Under the pieces are notes generated by a model that made no database searches, had not been told where the DNA came from, and saw only the letters and a program-made list of their open reading frames with translations. Positions 1 through 9,200 of a stretch of 62,776 nt of DNA are shown here, piece after piece. The DNA lies in assembly GCA_030691865.1 (NCBI GenBank), contig JAUYDL010000016.1:1-62776 (forward strand), read 5' to 3'. A program made the translations under genes and the position numbers. Origin of the DNA: Candidatus Omnitrophota bacterium (lineage in GTDB: Bacteria > Omnitrophota > Gorgyraeia > Gygaellales > Profunditerraquicolaceae). Position 1 is the stretch's first letter. Each line of letters starts with the position of its first letter.

Positions 1-160
1 AAAAGCATTCTATGAAAGGAAGGAATGCTTGAGGGGTAGGGAAAGACCCTGCGCTTAACCACTTGAACTTTTCTTCGAAAAGTACTGCGTAAGCGCAGGA
101 TTAATTCACACATTGATTTACTCGTACTGTCGTACTCGTAAGTCAAGTGTTCATTAATAA
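1..160. repeat. multi-hairpin intergenic region
   Basis: No gene is visible here. The stretch is a string of inverted repeats. AAGCATTC at 3-10 pairs with GAATGCTT at 23-30. CCTGCGCTTA at 48-57 pairs with TAAGCGCAGG at 90-99 and encloses a second stem, ACTTTTC (67-73) with GAAAAGT (77-83). A long imperfect stem spans 101-157. It ends just before the promoter of the next gene. It may hold terminators of an upstream gene or a member of the compound palindromes seen elsewhere in the window. Confidence 0.6.
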
Positions 161-161
161 T

Positions 162-190
162 TTGACATCAAAATTTTCCTATGTTAAAAT
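162..190 (+). promoter_or_regulatory. sigma70-type promoter for the DUF5679-rsfS-argS-recJ operon
   Basis: TTGACA at 162-167 and TAAAAT at 185-190 are separated by exactly 17 nt. Transcription should begin near 197, giving a leader of about 40 nt before the ATG at 236. Confidence 0.8.
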
Positions 191-235
191 TAAGAATAAT
201 GGGAACGTGCATGTAGTATAAAAAGGAGGAAACAA

Positions 236-388
236 ATGGCAGAAACAGGATATTGCGTAAAATGCAAAGGGAAAAAATTAATGAAGGATGAGCAGAAGGT
301 TACCATGAAAAACGGCCGCGCAGCAATGAAAGGCAAATGCCCTGACTGCGGCACCGGAATGTATAAGATTTTAGGAAAAGCCAAATAA
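236..388 (+). CDS. DUF5679 zinc-ribbon protein, 50 aa
   Basis: This short gene encodes 50 residues with two paired-cysteine knuckles, YCVKCK near the start and CPDCGTGMY near the end, around a basic centre (TMKNGRAAMKGKC). That layout matches the small DUF5679 family, a putative zinc ribbon of unknown function. A strong ribosome binding site (AGGAGG) lies 6 nt before the ATG, and a near-consensus promoter lies upstream. It is the first gene of a likely operon with rsfS, argS and recJ. Nucleic-acid binding is a guess from the zinc-ribbon fold and the positive charge. Confidence 0.85.
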   Translation: MAETGYCVKCKGKKLMKDEQKVTMKNGRAAMKGKCPDCGTGMYKILGKAK

Positions 389-414
389 CTGCTCTAAAGA
401 ACAGGAGTAAAAAA

Positions 415-771
415 ATAGACTCAAAACAACTAGCGCAACGCATTGCCTGGGTTGCCAAATCTAAAAAAGCCGAACAGGTTATTATTCTTGATGTTTCCAA
501 GGTAGCTGGGTTTTGCGATTATTTTGTGATTGCCAGCGGCAATTCTTTAAGGCAGGCTACCTCGATTGCCCAGGCAATTCAGGAAGATTTGGAAATACGA
601 AAAATAAAATCTCTCTCTAAGGTTTCTCCGAACGATGAATCAGGCTGGATAGCCCTGGATTACGCTTCAGTAATCGCGCATGCGTTCTATAAACCTGTGA
701 GAGAGTTTTATTCTTTAGAGGGGCTTTGGTCTGACGCCAAAAGAGTAAGGGTTATTGCCCCCAAGCGCTAA
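415..771 (+). CDS. rsfS: ribosome silencing factor RsfS
   Basis: The protein is of the RsfS/Iojap family, which binds ribosomal protein L14 and blocks joining of the 30S and 50S subunits in poor conditions. The family core is visible (VIILDVSKVAGFCDYFVIASG, then RQATSIAQAI, with a C-terminal YASVIAHAFYKPVREFYSLEGLW). The conserved N-terminal helix (DSKQLAQRIAWVAKSKKAE) begins right after an ATA codon at 415, which sits 7 nt after an AGGAG ribosome binding site. No ATG, GTG or TTG lies in this frame before the GTG at 526, and starting there would delete the first third of the domain. The start is therefore probably AUA, unless the base is an assembly error. The length of 118 aa is normal for the family. 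Confidence 0.85.
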   Translation: MDSKQLAQRIAWVAKSKKAEQVIILDVSKVAGFCDYFVIASGNSLRQATSIAQAIQEDLEIRKIKSLSKVSPNDESGWIALDYASVIAHAFYKPVREFYSLEGLWSDAKRVRVIAPKR

Positions 772-809
772 GCTTACCCAATTTGCACCAACCGCTGCTT
801 AAATTAAAA

Positions 810-2447
810 ATGCCTAAAGATATTAAAGTCGAGCTGATCGACTTAGTTACGCGTTGCTTAACGGAGTTAGGTTGGCTTGCGAACACTTTAGAAAAAATTT
901 CTCTTGAGTTTCCTACCGATAATCGCTTCGGTGATTTTAGCACTAATATTGCCTTAAAATTAAGCAAATTGCTAAAACGTCCGCCCCAAGCGATTGCCGC
1001 AGAGTTAGCGGCTTGCCTGCAGCAGGAAATAACTAAATCTGAACTGAAAAAATTAGTTACTCAGGTAAAAGTCGAAGGAGTGGGGTTTATAAATTTTTAT
1101 CTTAAAGAAAATTATTTTTACGAGAAGCTCAAACTAATCATTACTCAGGGCAAAGAAGCTTTAAGCAGTAATGCCGGGGGTGCAAGAAAAGTTTTAATTG
1201 AATTTGTGAGCGCCAATCCTACCGGTTCCTTATCCGTGGCCCACGCGCGGCAGGCAGCTGTGGGTGATTGTCTGGCCAATGTTTTATCTTTTATCGGCTT
1301 TGATGTTAAACGGGAATATTATCTTAATGATGAGGGCAATCAGATTAATATTCTTGGCGCATCCGTGGGTTTGCGGCTTAAAGAGTTAAAAGGCGAAAAG
1401 ATAGAGTTTCCCCAGAACTATTATCAGGGTGATTATATCTATGATATCGCGAGGAAAGCGGATAGTCAAAAGATTAAAGATGCTGATCTGGGAAACTTTG
1501 CCGCTGACTATATTTTAAAGATCATTAAACAGGAGCTGATTGATTTTGGGGTTAATTTTGACTGCTGGTATTCGCAAAAACAGCTGGCTAAAAGCGGAAA
1601 AATCGAGCAGGCATTTAGCCAGTTAAAAGAAAAAGGATTCTTGTATGAACAGGATGGAGCGCTTTGGTTTAAATCCACGGCTTTTGGCGATGATAAAGAC
1701 CGGGTAATTGTTAAAAGTAATGGCAGCCAGACGTATTTAGCCACGGACATTGCGTATCACGAGGATAAATTTAACCGCGGGTTTAGCTGGTTGATTAATC
1801 TTTGGGGGCCGGATCACCACGGTTATATCAACCGGGTTAAGGCTGCGATTGAGGCTTTTGGACATAGCCCTAAGGACCTGAATGTAATTATTGTCCAACT
1901 GGCTACTATTTTCCGCAATGGCCAGCCGATTCAGATGTCCACGCGGCGCGGACAATATATAACTTTGCGGGAGATTTTAGATGAAGTGGGTGCGGATGCC
2001 GCCAGATTCTTTTTTCTAATGCGCCGGACATCCAGCCATTTGGATTTTGATTTGGAGATTGCCAAAAAACAAAGCGCGGAAAACCCCGTATTTTATGTAC
2101 AGTATGCCCACGCGCGGATCTGCAGCATATTGCGCAGCAGTGTGGCGCAAATCAAAGATAACTTAGATCTTGCTGTGCTTAAGGAGAAAGAAGAGTTAAA
2201 TCTGATCAAAAAATTACTGGAGTTTAATACGACTCTTAACATCTGCCGGGTTACTTGCGACCCATATATGCTTACGGTGTATCTGCAGGAGCTCGCTGAA
2301 AGTTTCCATAAATTTTATGATTTACACCGGGTCCTAAATCAGGATAAGGCCCTAACTTGCGCCAGGCTCGCTTTGATTAAAGGAGTAAAAATTGTTTTAT
2401 CAAGCGGATTAGAGCTGTTAGGAATAACCCAGCCAGAGAAGATGTAA
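810..2447 (+). CDS. argS: arginyl-tRNA synthetase
   Basis: Class I synthetase that charges tRNA-Arg with arginine. An N-terminal Add-1 type domain precedes the catalytic core. The signature SANPTGSLSVAHARQAAVGD stands where the HIGH motif is expected; the first His and the Gly are replaced (SVAH). The KMSKS loop is the weak form typical of ArgRS (QMSTRRGQYITL). The C-terminal DALR anticodon-binding domain includes the FYVQYAHARICSI helix. I chose the ATG at 810, giving 545 aa; a TTG at 783 would add nine residues. Neither has a good ribosome binding site. recJ begins at the base after the stop codon, so the two are probably co-translated. Confidence 0.95.
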   Translation: MPKDIKVELIDLVTRCLTELGWLANTLEKISLEFPTDNRFGDFSTNIALKLSKLLKRPPQAIAAELAACLQQEITKSELKKLVTQVKVEGVGFINFYLKENYFYEKLKLIITQGKEALSSNAGGARKVLIEFVSANPTGSLSVAHARQAAVGDCLANVLSFIGFDVKREYYLNDEGNQINILGASVGLRLKELKGEKIEFPQNYYQGDYIYDIARKADSQKIKDADLGNFAADYILKIIKQELIDFGVNFDCWYSQKQLAKSGKIEQAFSQLKEKGFLYEQDGALWFKSTAFGDDKDRVIVKSNGSQTYLATDIAYHEDKFNRGFSWLINLWGPDHHGYINRVKAAIEAFGHSPKDLNVIIVQLATIFRNGQPIQMSTRRGQYITLREILDEVGADAARFFFLMRRTSSHLDFDLEIAKKQSAENPVFYVQYAHARICSILRSSVAQIKDNLDLAVLKEKEELNLIKKLLEFNTTLNICRVTCDPYMLTVYLQELAESFHKFYDLHRVLNQDKALTCARLALIKGVKIVLSSGLELLGITQPEKM

Positions 2448-4136
2448 ATGTCCAGCCATTCAATCCTAAGACTAGCCACTCCTAATATCTCCTTACAAAA
2501 TCAATTTTCTAAAGAATTAGGCATCTCTAAACTATTGGCCCAGATCCTGATTAACCGCAAAATAACTACAATTACTGCAGCCGGAAAATTTCTCAAAAGC
2601 GCAATCAGCGATTTGTTCAGTCCGCTCTTGTTTTCGGATATGCCTAAGGCCATCAGCCTGGTTAAGAAGGCGCAAGAGAATAAAGAGAAGGTAATGGTCT
2701 TTGGTGACTATGATGTTGATGGGATAACCAGCACGGTTTTACTCAAAAATACGCTTATGGGTATGGGCTTGGAAGTCCTGCATCATATTCCGCATCGCAT
2801 TAATGAAGGTTACGGTTTAAACCAGGAGATTGTCCGGTTTGCCGGGGAAAACCAGGTAAAACTTATGGTGACAGCTGACTGTGGTATAGTCAACCATAAA
2901 GAGATAGAAGCTCTCCGGCAGGCAAATATTGATGTAATTGTTACGGATCATCATGAGCCGCAGGATTCCAATCTGCCTGCAGCCTCCAGCATTATTAATC
3001 CTAAGGTTAAGCATTCAGGTTATCCCTACAAGGAATTGGCCGGGGTAGGAGTTGCTTATAAATTCGCTCAAGCAATAACCGGTTCTTTATTAATGGATGA
3101 TCTGGATTTAGTTACTTTAGGCACTATCGCTGACAGTGTGCCTTTAACCGGCGAAAACAGGATTATTGCCAAAAAGGGGCTGGCCAGGCTGCCGCAAACT
3201 AAAAGGCTGGGCCTGCGGGCCATCATTGAAAATGCGGGAATTGAAAATAAAAAATTTAATTCTACCTATGTAAGTTTTATTATCGCCCCCAGGCTAAATG
3301 CCCCCGGACGCATGGATTATGCTGAGGTATCATTGAAGCTTTTAATGTGTCAGAGTGCTCAAGGTGCGCAAGATCTAGCTCGAGAGCTTGAAAAGTTTAA
3401 CCGTGAGCGCCAGAAGATTGAAAGTAAGGTTTTAGAGGAAGCAGAGGAGCTGATTAACCAGCAGATGAACTTTAAAGAACATAAAGTCATTGTGATTGCC
3501 AAAGAAGATTGGCACCAAGGTGTTTTAGGGATTGTGGCGTCAAAGCTGGCGGATAGATTCTACCGGCCGGCAATTGTGATTTCAATAAAAGAAGATTTGT
3601 GTAAGGGGTCGGCGCGTTCAATTAAAAATTTCCATCTTTTTGACGCGTTAATGGATTCTAAGGAGCTCCTGGATAGTTTTGGCGGCCATGCCCATGCTGC
3701 CGGGTTGTTAATTACTAAAGATAATATCGATGAATTCAGGAAGAGTATTAATAAGCTGGCCAACGACCGGTTGACTTTAGAGGATTTGCTTCCGAGCAAG
3801 GATATTGATGCTGAGCTGGTTTTAGGTGATTTAAATGAATCGCTGGTTAAGGAATTAGAGCTGTTGGAGCCGTTTGGCATGGCTAATCCGGAGCCTTTGT
3901 TTTATACCCGTATGCTAAAGCTTAAAGGCCAGGTGCAGCTTTTAAACCGCGGGACTTTAAAATTCTGGGTAACGGATGGAGCGGCTACATCTGAGGTAAT
4001 TGCTTTTGGGATGAGTAATTTAAGAGAGAGTTTATTGCAGGCAGATTCTTTTGATCTGGTATATACCCCTAAAATAGATAGTTGGCGCCAGGAAGAATCG
4101 ATGATTCTAGAGGCCAAGGATATATTTTTTAAGTAG
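2448..4136 (+). CDS. recJ: single-stranded-DNA-specific exonuclease RecJ
   Basis: 5'-3' exonuclease on single-stranded DNA, used in recombination and in base-excision and mismatch repair. The DHH phosphoesterase domain shows VFGDYDVDGITST, MVTADCGIVN and the DHH motif in VIVTDHHEPQ. The DHHA1 domain shows GGHAHAAGL. A RecJ-type OB domain forms the C-terminus. The length of 562 aa is typical. The ATG directly follows the argS stop codon with no spacer. The gene runs into rpmB on the other strand, and the two ends overlap by 8 bp. Confidence 0.95.
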   Translation: MSSHSILRLATPNISLQNQFSKELGISKLLAQILINRKITTITAAGKFLKSAISDLFSPLLFSDMPKAISLVKKAQENKEKVMVFGDYDVDGITSTVLLKNTLMGMGLEVLHHIPHRINEGYGLNQEIVRFAGENQVKLMVTADCGIVNHKEIEALRQANIDVIVTDHHEPQDSNLPAASSIINPKVKHSGYPYKELAGVGVAYKFAQAITGSLLMDDLDLVTLGTIADSVPLTGENRIIAKKGLARLPQTKRLGLRAIIENAGIENKKFNSTYVSFIIAPRLNAPGRMDYAEVSLKLLMCQSAQGAQDLARELEKFNRERQKIESKVLEEAEELINQQMNFKEHKVIVIAKEDWHQGVLGIVASKLADRFYRPAIVISIKEDLCKGSARSIKNFHLFDALMDSKELLDSFGGHAHAAGLLITKDNIDEFRKSINKLANDRLTLEDLLPSKDIDAELVLGDLNESLVKELELLEPFGMANPEPLFYTRMLKLKGQVQLLNRGTLKFWVTDGAATSEVIAFGMSNLRESLLQADSFDLVYTPKIDSWRQEESMILEAKDIFFK

Positions 4137-4383
4137 GGATTTGAAGTTTTCTGGGAGTGGCTTTTTTGAAATCGCCCTTTTTGATGCATTTGGTGCAGAT
4201 GAATACCCTATGCGATGTACCATCAACTAGAATATTTACCTTTTGCAGATTTGGGAAAAATTTACGCTTAGACCAGCGGGCGATCTTTGAGCCTGTACCG
4301 CCCTTAGATTTATATTGGCCTTTTCTGGCTAATACTTTTCCTTGAAGTGCACCTTTTTTGCAGATTACGCATTTTCTAAGCAT
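4129..4383 (-). CDS. rpmB: 50S ribosomal protein L28
   Basis: Large-subunit ribosomal protein, 84 aa. It carries the family start MLRKCVICKKG and the WSKRKFFPNLQKVNI core. Two CxxC pairs (CVIC and CTKC) mark it as the zinc-binding form. It is transcribed alone on the - strand from a promoter at 4413-4440, with AAGGAAA before the ATG. Its 3' end overlaps the end of recJ by 8 bp. Confidence 0.95.
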   Translation of the reverse strand: MLRKCVICKKGALQGKVLARKGQYKSKGGTGSKIARWSKRKFFPNLQKVNILVDGTSHRVFICTKCIKKGDFKKATPRKLQIPT

Positions 4384-4412
4384 TTTGAATTTCCTTTCAA
4401 TTTAGTTCAATA

Positions 4413-4440
4413 AGTATACTTGAAATTACGGTATTGTCAA
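4413..4440 (-). promoter_or_regulatory. sigma70-type promoter for rpmB
   Basis: On the - strand, TTGACA (4440-4435) is followed after 16 nt by TATACT (4418-4413). The distance to the rpmB ATG at 4383 leaves a short leader of about 25 nt that contains the AAGGAAA ribosome binding site. Confidence 0.75.
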
Positions 4441-4452
4441 GATAGAATATAA

Positions 4453-4532
4453 GCGGATCCCCGCCAAGTTCGCCACAATTCATCGGCGAATCCGCCAATG
4501 CTTTAGTGACGGACTTTGTGGCGGGGACCCGC
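4453..4532. repeat. imperfect 80-nt inverted repeat
   Basis: The ends GCGGATCCCCGCC and GGCGGGGACCCGC pair with one mismatch. The arms continue as AAGTTCGCCAC on the left and GTGACGGACTT on the right. A small hairpin, GGCG-AATC-CGCC, sits in the centre. The element lies between divergent rpmB and the ORF6N gene, outside the rpmB promoter, and is much richer in GC than its surroundings. It could be a mobile palindromic element; its function is unknown. Confidence 0.65.
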
Positions 4533-4602
4533 GAAAGATAAGGCGTTTACTTAGTTAGACTTTGCCTTTTTCTACGTCAATTAGAGTAGAGAGGAGGCTG
4601 AT

Positions 4603-5127
4603 ATGTCTAAAGCAATAGCTACAGAAGTTATCGCTACAAGGATTTTTGAGATAAGAAGCAGAAAAGTAATGCTGGATTATGATTTAGCTAAGCTTTATGG
4701 AGTTTCAACCAAAGTTCTAAATCAGGCAGTAAAAAGGAATGCGAGAAGGTTCCCGGGAGATTTTATGTTTAGATTGACAGAGAAAGAAAAAGAAGAGGTG
4801 GTCACAAATTGTGACCACCTTCGGTTTCTGAGATTTTCTTATCAGTTGCCATATGTATTCACTGAACAAGGCGTGGCTATGCTCTCTAGCGTCTTAAGCA
4901 GCGAAAGAGCCATTCAGGTTAATATCTTGATTATGCGGGCATTTACCAAATTGAGGGAAATTCTCCTAACCCATAAAGAACTGGCAGTAAAAATTGAGGC
5001 CCTGGAGAGAAAGTATGCCGAGCATGACCAAACCATAAAGTCTATATTTGGCGCAATTAAGCAACTTTTGGAGCCGTCTCCGGTTAAAGAGAAGAAAATA
5101 ATAGGGTTTCATATTGAAAGAAAATAG
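4603..5127 (+). CDS. ORF6N-domain DNA-binding protein
   Basis: The N-terminal 110 or so residues match the ORF6N domain of phage antirepressor-like proteins (FEIRSRKVMLDYDLAKLYGVSTKVLNQ, then NARRFPGDFMFRLTEKE and LPYVFTEQGVAMLSSVLSSERAI). The C-terminal part (KELAVKIEALERKYAEHDQTIKSIFGAIKQLL) is a predicted coiled coil. A ribosome binding site (GAGGAGG) precedes the ATG. No other phage gene is nearby, so this is a solitary copy, as is common in environmental genomes. The target is unknown. Bases 4796-4820 inside the gene form a perfect palindrome, noted separately. Confidence 0.85.
   Translation: MSKAIATEVIATRIFEIRSRKVMLDYDLAKLYGVSTKVLNQAVKRNARRFPGDFMFRLTEKEKEEVVTNCDHLRFLRFSYQLPYVFTEQGVAMLSSVLSSERAIQVNILIMRAFTKLREILLTHKELAVKIEALERKYAEHDQTIKSIFGAIKQLLEPSPVKEKKIIGFHIERK
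4796..4820. repeat. perfect 25-nt palindrome inside the ORF6N gene
   Basis: AGGTGGTCACAA (4796-4807) and TTGTGACCACCT (4809-4820) are perfect reverse complements around a single central A. The stretch codes for EVVTNCDHL. It could be an operator for the protein itself, an mRNA hairpin, or a recombination site. Confidence 0.7.
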
Positions 5128-5156
5128 GACTTTGTTTACTATTAAAGGATATTTCT

Positions 5157-6194
5157 ATGGAAAAATTCTTAAAAGATTATGAAGTTGGGGATCAGGTTAT
5201 TGACAACTTAATCGGCCAACTGGCCAAGAAATCCGGTTCTCTTGAAACTGAATATTTATTACGCGAAATATTGACTACCAGTGTTAAGTTAGGTAAGGAG
5301 TCTATTGATCGAGGAGACCTTAAGCTGGTAAATAATACACTCAAAGAACTGCGTTATTCTTTAAAGGTATTCTCTCCCTATCGCGCCATTAAAAAGGTAA
5401 TCATTTTTGGGTCAGCTCGGTCAAAAAATAATTCCGCTGAATATAAGATGGCGGAAGAGCTCTCCCGGAAATTAACTGAAAAAGGATATATGATTGTAAC
5501 CGGCGGCGGCCTCGGGGTAATGGAGGCCGGGAATAAGGGTGCCGGATCCGGCAAAGATTTTGCGCTTAATATCCGTCTTCCTTTTGAGCAGAAACCCAAC
5601 CCCTATATTGACGAAAAAGGAAAATTGATCAACTTTAAATATTTCTTTACCCGAAAATTGATTTTTGTCAAAGAGACGGATGCCACTGCTCTTTTTCCGG
5701 GAGGATTCGGCACGCTGGATGAGGGGTTTGAAATGATCACCTTAATGCAAACCGGTAAATCCCGGCCCCGGCCAATAGTTTTAATGGAGCCGAAAGGTTC
5801 AACCTACTGGGCTACCTGGTTGCATTTTGTAAAGAGCCAGTTGGTTAAAAAGGGATTTATTAAAAAAGAAGATCTTAGTCTCTTTGCGATTGTAAAAACT
5901 GCGGATCAAGCAGTTAGATACATCGAGGATTTTTACCGGGTATATCACTCGATAAGATATGTTTTGGGCCTGGCGGTATTAAGATTAAATCGAGAGATTT
6001 CTGAGAAGACGCTCAAGTTTATAAATAAGAAATTTAAAGACATTTTGACTAGTGGCCAAATCAAGGTTTCGCCTCCTACACCCAAAGAAATCCAAGAAAA
6101 AGAATTCCTTAACTTGCCTCGGTTAGTGATGAACTTTAATCTGCGTGATTATGGCCGGCTTTGTGAAATGATTAAGGTTATTAATAAAGATTAA
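5157..6194 (+). CDS. LOG-family Rossmann-fold protein (TIGR00730-like)
   Basis: The central region carries the LOG fold: the GSARS nucleotide loop near residue 83, VTGGGLGVMEAGNKGA, and the signature PGGFGTLDEGFE. Family members include cytokinin-riboside-5'-monophosphate phosphoribohydrolases and nucleotide-monophosphate glycosidases (PpnN type), often misnamed lysine decarboxylases. At 345 aa this one is longer than the usual 180-250 aa, with about 75 residues of helical N-terminal extension and a long basic C-terminus. That makes a PpnN-like role possible, but the substrate cannot be read from the sequence. It lies between the ORF6N gene and the helicase, on the same strand. Confidence 0.85.
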   Translation: MEKFLKDYEVGDQVIDNLIGQLAKKSGSLETEYLLREILTTSVKLGKESIDRGDLKLVNNTLKELRYSLKVFSPYRAIKKVIIFGSARSKNNSAEYKMAEELSRKLTEKGYMIVTGGGLGVMEAGNKGAGSGKDFALNIRLPFEQKPNPYIDEKGKLINFKYFFTRKLIFVKETDATALFPGGFGTLDEGFEMITLMQTGKSRPRPIVLMEPKGSTYWATWLHFVKSQLVKKGFIKKEDLSLFAIVKTADQAVRYIEDFYRVYHSIRYVLGLAVLRLNREISEKTLKFINKKFKDILTSGQIKVSPPTPKEIQEKEFLNLPRLVMNFNLRDYGRLCEMIKVINKD

Positions 6195-6213
6195 GTGTAA
6201 TATAGCTAGTATT

Positions 6214-9200
6214 ATGGATAAAGTATTAGAGGGATTAAATAAGGAGCAGGTGCAGGCGGTTACGCATAAAGACGGGCCGCTGTTGATTATTGCCGGCGCA
6301 GGAACAGGCAAGACCCGGGTGATTACTCAGCGTATTGCCTGGTTGATTAACCAGGGGCTGTCTAAGACCGATGAAATCCTAGCGCTTACTTTTACCGATA
6401 AGGCAGCCAAAGAAATGCAGGAACGGGTGGATATCTTGATGCCGTATGGCTATACAGATATTTGGATTTCTACATTTCATGCTTTTGGTGACCGCGTCTT
6501 GCGTGAAAATGCTTTAGTTGCCGGGCTTAATCCGGATTTTAAGGTATTGGCTCAGCCGGAAGCCGCCGTATTCTTCCGCGAACACCTCTTTGAATTTACG
6601 CTTGATTATTACCGGCCGCTGGCTGAACCTACCCGTTTTATCGAGGCTTTGATTTCATTTTTTAGCCGGGCCAAAGATGAAGATATTTCAGCCAAGGAGT
6701 ATTTAAAATATGCCCAGGATTTTTTAATTCAGGCTAAAGCTAATCCGCTTGATAAGGCCAATGAAGAGTTGGCAGTGCAGCAGATGGAGGTGGCTGCAGC
6801 TTACGCTAAATATCAGGAGCTTCTGGCTGAAGAAGGCCTGGTGGATTTTGGCAATCAGTTTTATTTAAGTTTAGGGCTCTTGCGCCAGCACCCTTTGATC
6901 CTGCAAAATTACCAGAAACAATTTAAATATATTTTAGTTGATGAATTCCAGGATACTAACTTTGCGCAGTTTCAGATTGTAAAACTTCTTGCCGGCAGCT
7001 TAAAAAATGTTACCGTTGTCGGAGATGATGATCAGTGTTTACCAGAAGACTCTTTAATTGAGACTCCTGTAGGAAAGAAGCAAATAAAAGAGATAAAAGA
7101 GGGGGATGAGGTATTAACTGCGGTAGGAAAATCCCACATAGGAATTTCTAAAGTTAAAAAAGTATTTAGAAGACAGAAGAAAGCGCGGTTTATAACCTTT
7201 AAGACTAAAAGCGGTAGAAAAATAACAGTTACATCAGAGCATAAGATGTTTTGTTATGTTCCGCCTTGGCCTAAAAAATTAAAAGATAAAATTTATTATG
7301 TGTATTTAATGTGGAAAAAAGGTTTAGGTTGGCGTTTAGGTATTACTAATGATCTGGCGGTTAGATTAAAATTAGAGCGTTCGGCAGATAAAATTGTGGG
7401 CTTGCGTGCTTTTAAAACTGAACGCGAAGCCCAGTATCTAGAAGTATATTTATCTTTGAAATATGGAATACCCACAGCATGTTTTAAAGAACGTAAGGGT
7501 ATTCTTATTACAGATGAATGGTTGGAAAAACTTTATAAAGAGTTGCATACAGAAGAGGGGGTAAGAAAACTAGCTGAAGATTTAGATATTAATTTAGATT
7601 TCCATCATTATTGTTTAGCCGCAGTTACCAGAGGTATTAAGGTTAGAGTAAAAATAAATCTCCATTTTTGTTACCGTAAATACATACATTGTGTAACTCT
7701 TGAGACTTCGGATGAGGAAACTTTGGATAAAATTAGGAAAATAGGATTAAGGTTAAAGAAAACTAAAAAAGCTCAAACCTTAAGGTATTGTTTTACAGAT
7801 ATAAACAAAGCAGAAAATTTTGCTTTTAGGCTAAAGGAGTTGACAGATGGAATTTTGGAATATAAGTTTACATTGGCTAAGTTTAATATCGTTAATTTAC
7901 CGGCCCTTATGATGCCGGCTTCAAATGTTTTATTGGGCCACTATTTACCGATTAAGAAAGATGCCAATATTGTTTATGATAGAATTGTTGGCGTTGAGGA
8001 AGAAGTCAAGCAAGATACAGTTTATGATTTAGAAATCGAAAAGACGCATAATTATATAGCTAATGAGGTAGTTGTTCATAATTGTATTTATCGTTGGCGC
8101 GGAGCTGCCTACAGTAATCTTGTAAATTTTAACAAAGAGTATCCTGATGCAGAAAATATCACCCTGATTCAGAATTATCGTTCTACGCAGGCTATTCTGG
8201 ATAGCGCTTATCAGTTGATCCAAAATAATAACCCGGAGCGTTTTGAAGTAAAAGCCAATATTGATAAACACCTTGTTGGTTTGACTAAAGAAGGAGGAAA
8301 GCCAATCCATTTACATTTTGATACGCATTCGGCTGAAGCTGACCAAGTAAGTAAGATTATACAAGATAAAGTAAGTTTAGAAAAGTTTAAGTACAGAGAT
8401 TTTGCTATTTTGGTGCGCTCGAATTCTGACGCCCAAGGTTTTATCCAGTCGTTAAATATGCAGAATATTCCCTGGCAGTTTAGCGGCAATCAGGGTTTAT
8501 ATGCCCGGGGCGAGGTTAAGTTGTGTATTAATTTTCTGCGGGTAATTGCCAATCCTTCGGATTCATTAAGTTTATATTACCTGGTGAGTTCTGAGATTTA
8601 TAAAGTAAATTTAGCGGACCTGGCATTATGCAATCATTTCGCCCGGCGCAGGAACCGCACGCTTTATGCGGTGTTTAGCGATTTAGAAAAAATCCCGGAG
8701 TTGGCCGAAGTTTGCGATCAGACCAAGGAGAAAATAAGACAGATACTTTTAGGGATTGAAAAATTTCTGCAGGTTTCCCGTGATGAGACTACCGGCAAAC
8801 TGCTTTACAGTTTTCTTACTGATACCGGTTATCTTAAATATTTAACGCATGATCCTACTTTAGAAAAAGAAACTAAGATCCAGAATATCGCTAAGTTTTT
8901 CAATCAGGTGCGGGATTTTGAGTTGGTGGCTAAAGAGGACCGGGTAATTAGCTTTATCAAGCATCTTAATCTGCTGATTGATTCAGGGGATGACCCGCCG
9001 ACGGTGGAGGCAGACTTAGATCAGGATGCGGTGAATATCCTGACTATTCATAAAGCTAAGGGACTGGAGTTTAGGGTAGTGTTTTTAGTCAGCCTGGTGC
9101 AGGGTAAATTTCCGCTCCCGAAGCGTTCAGTGCAAATCGGACTGCCGGATTGTTTGATTAAAGAGGTTCTGCCTACCGGAGATTTCCATACGCAGGAGGA

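Noticed and set aside
190..500. Antisense reading frames over the DUF5679 and rsfS genes
   Set aside because: They oppose clear family matches and have no ribosome binding sites.
4603..5127. ORF6N gene as a sign of a prophage
   Set aside because: No integrase, capsid or other phage gene is near; neighbours are housekeeping genes.
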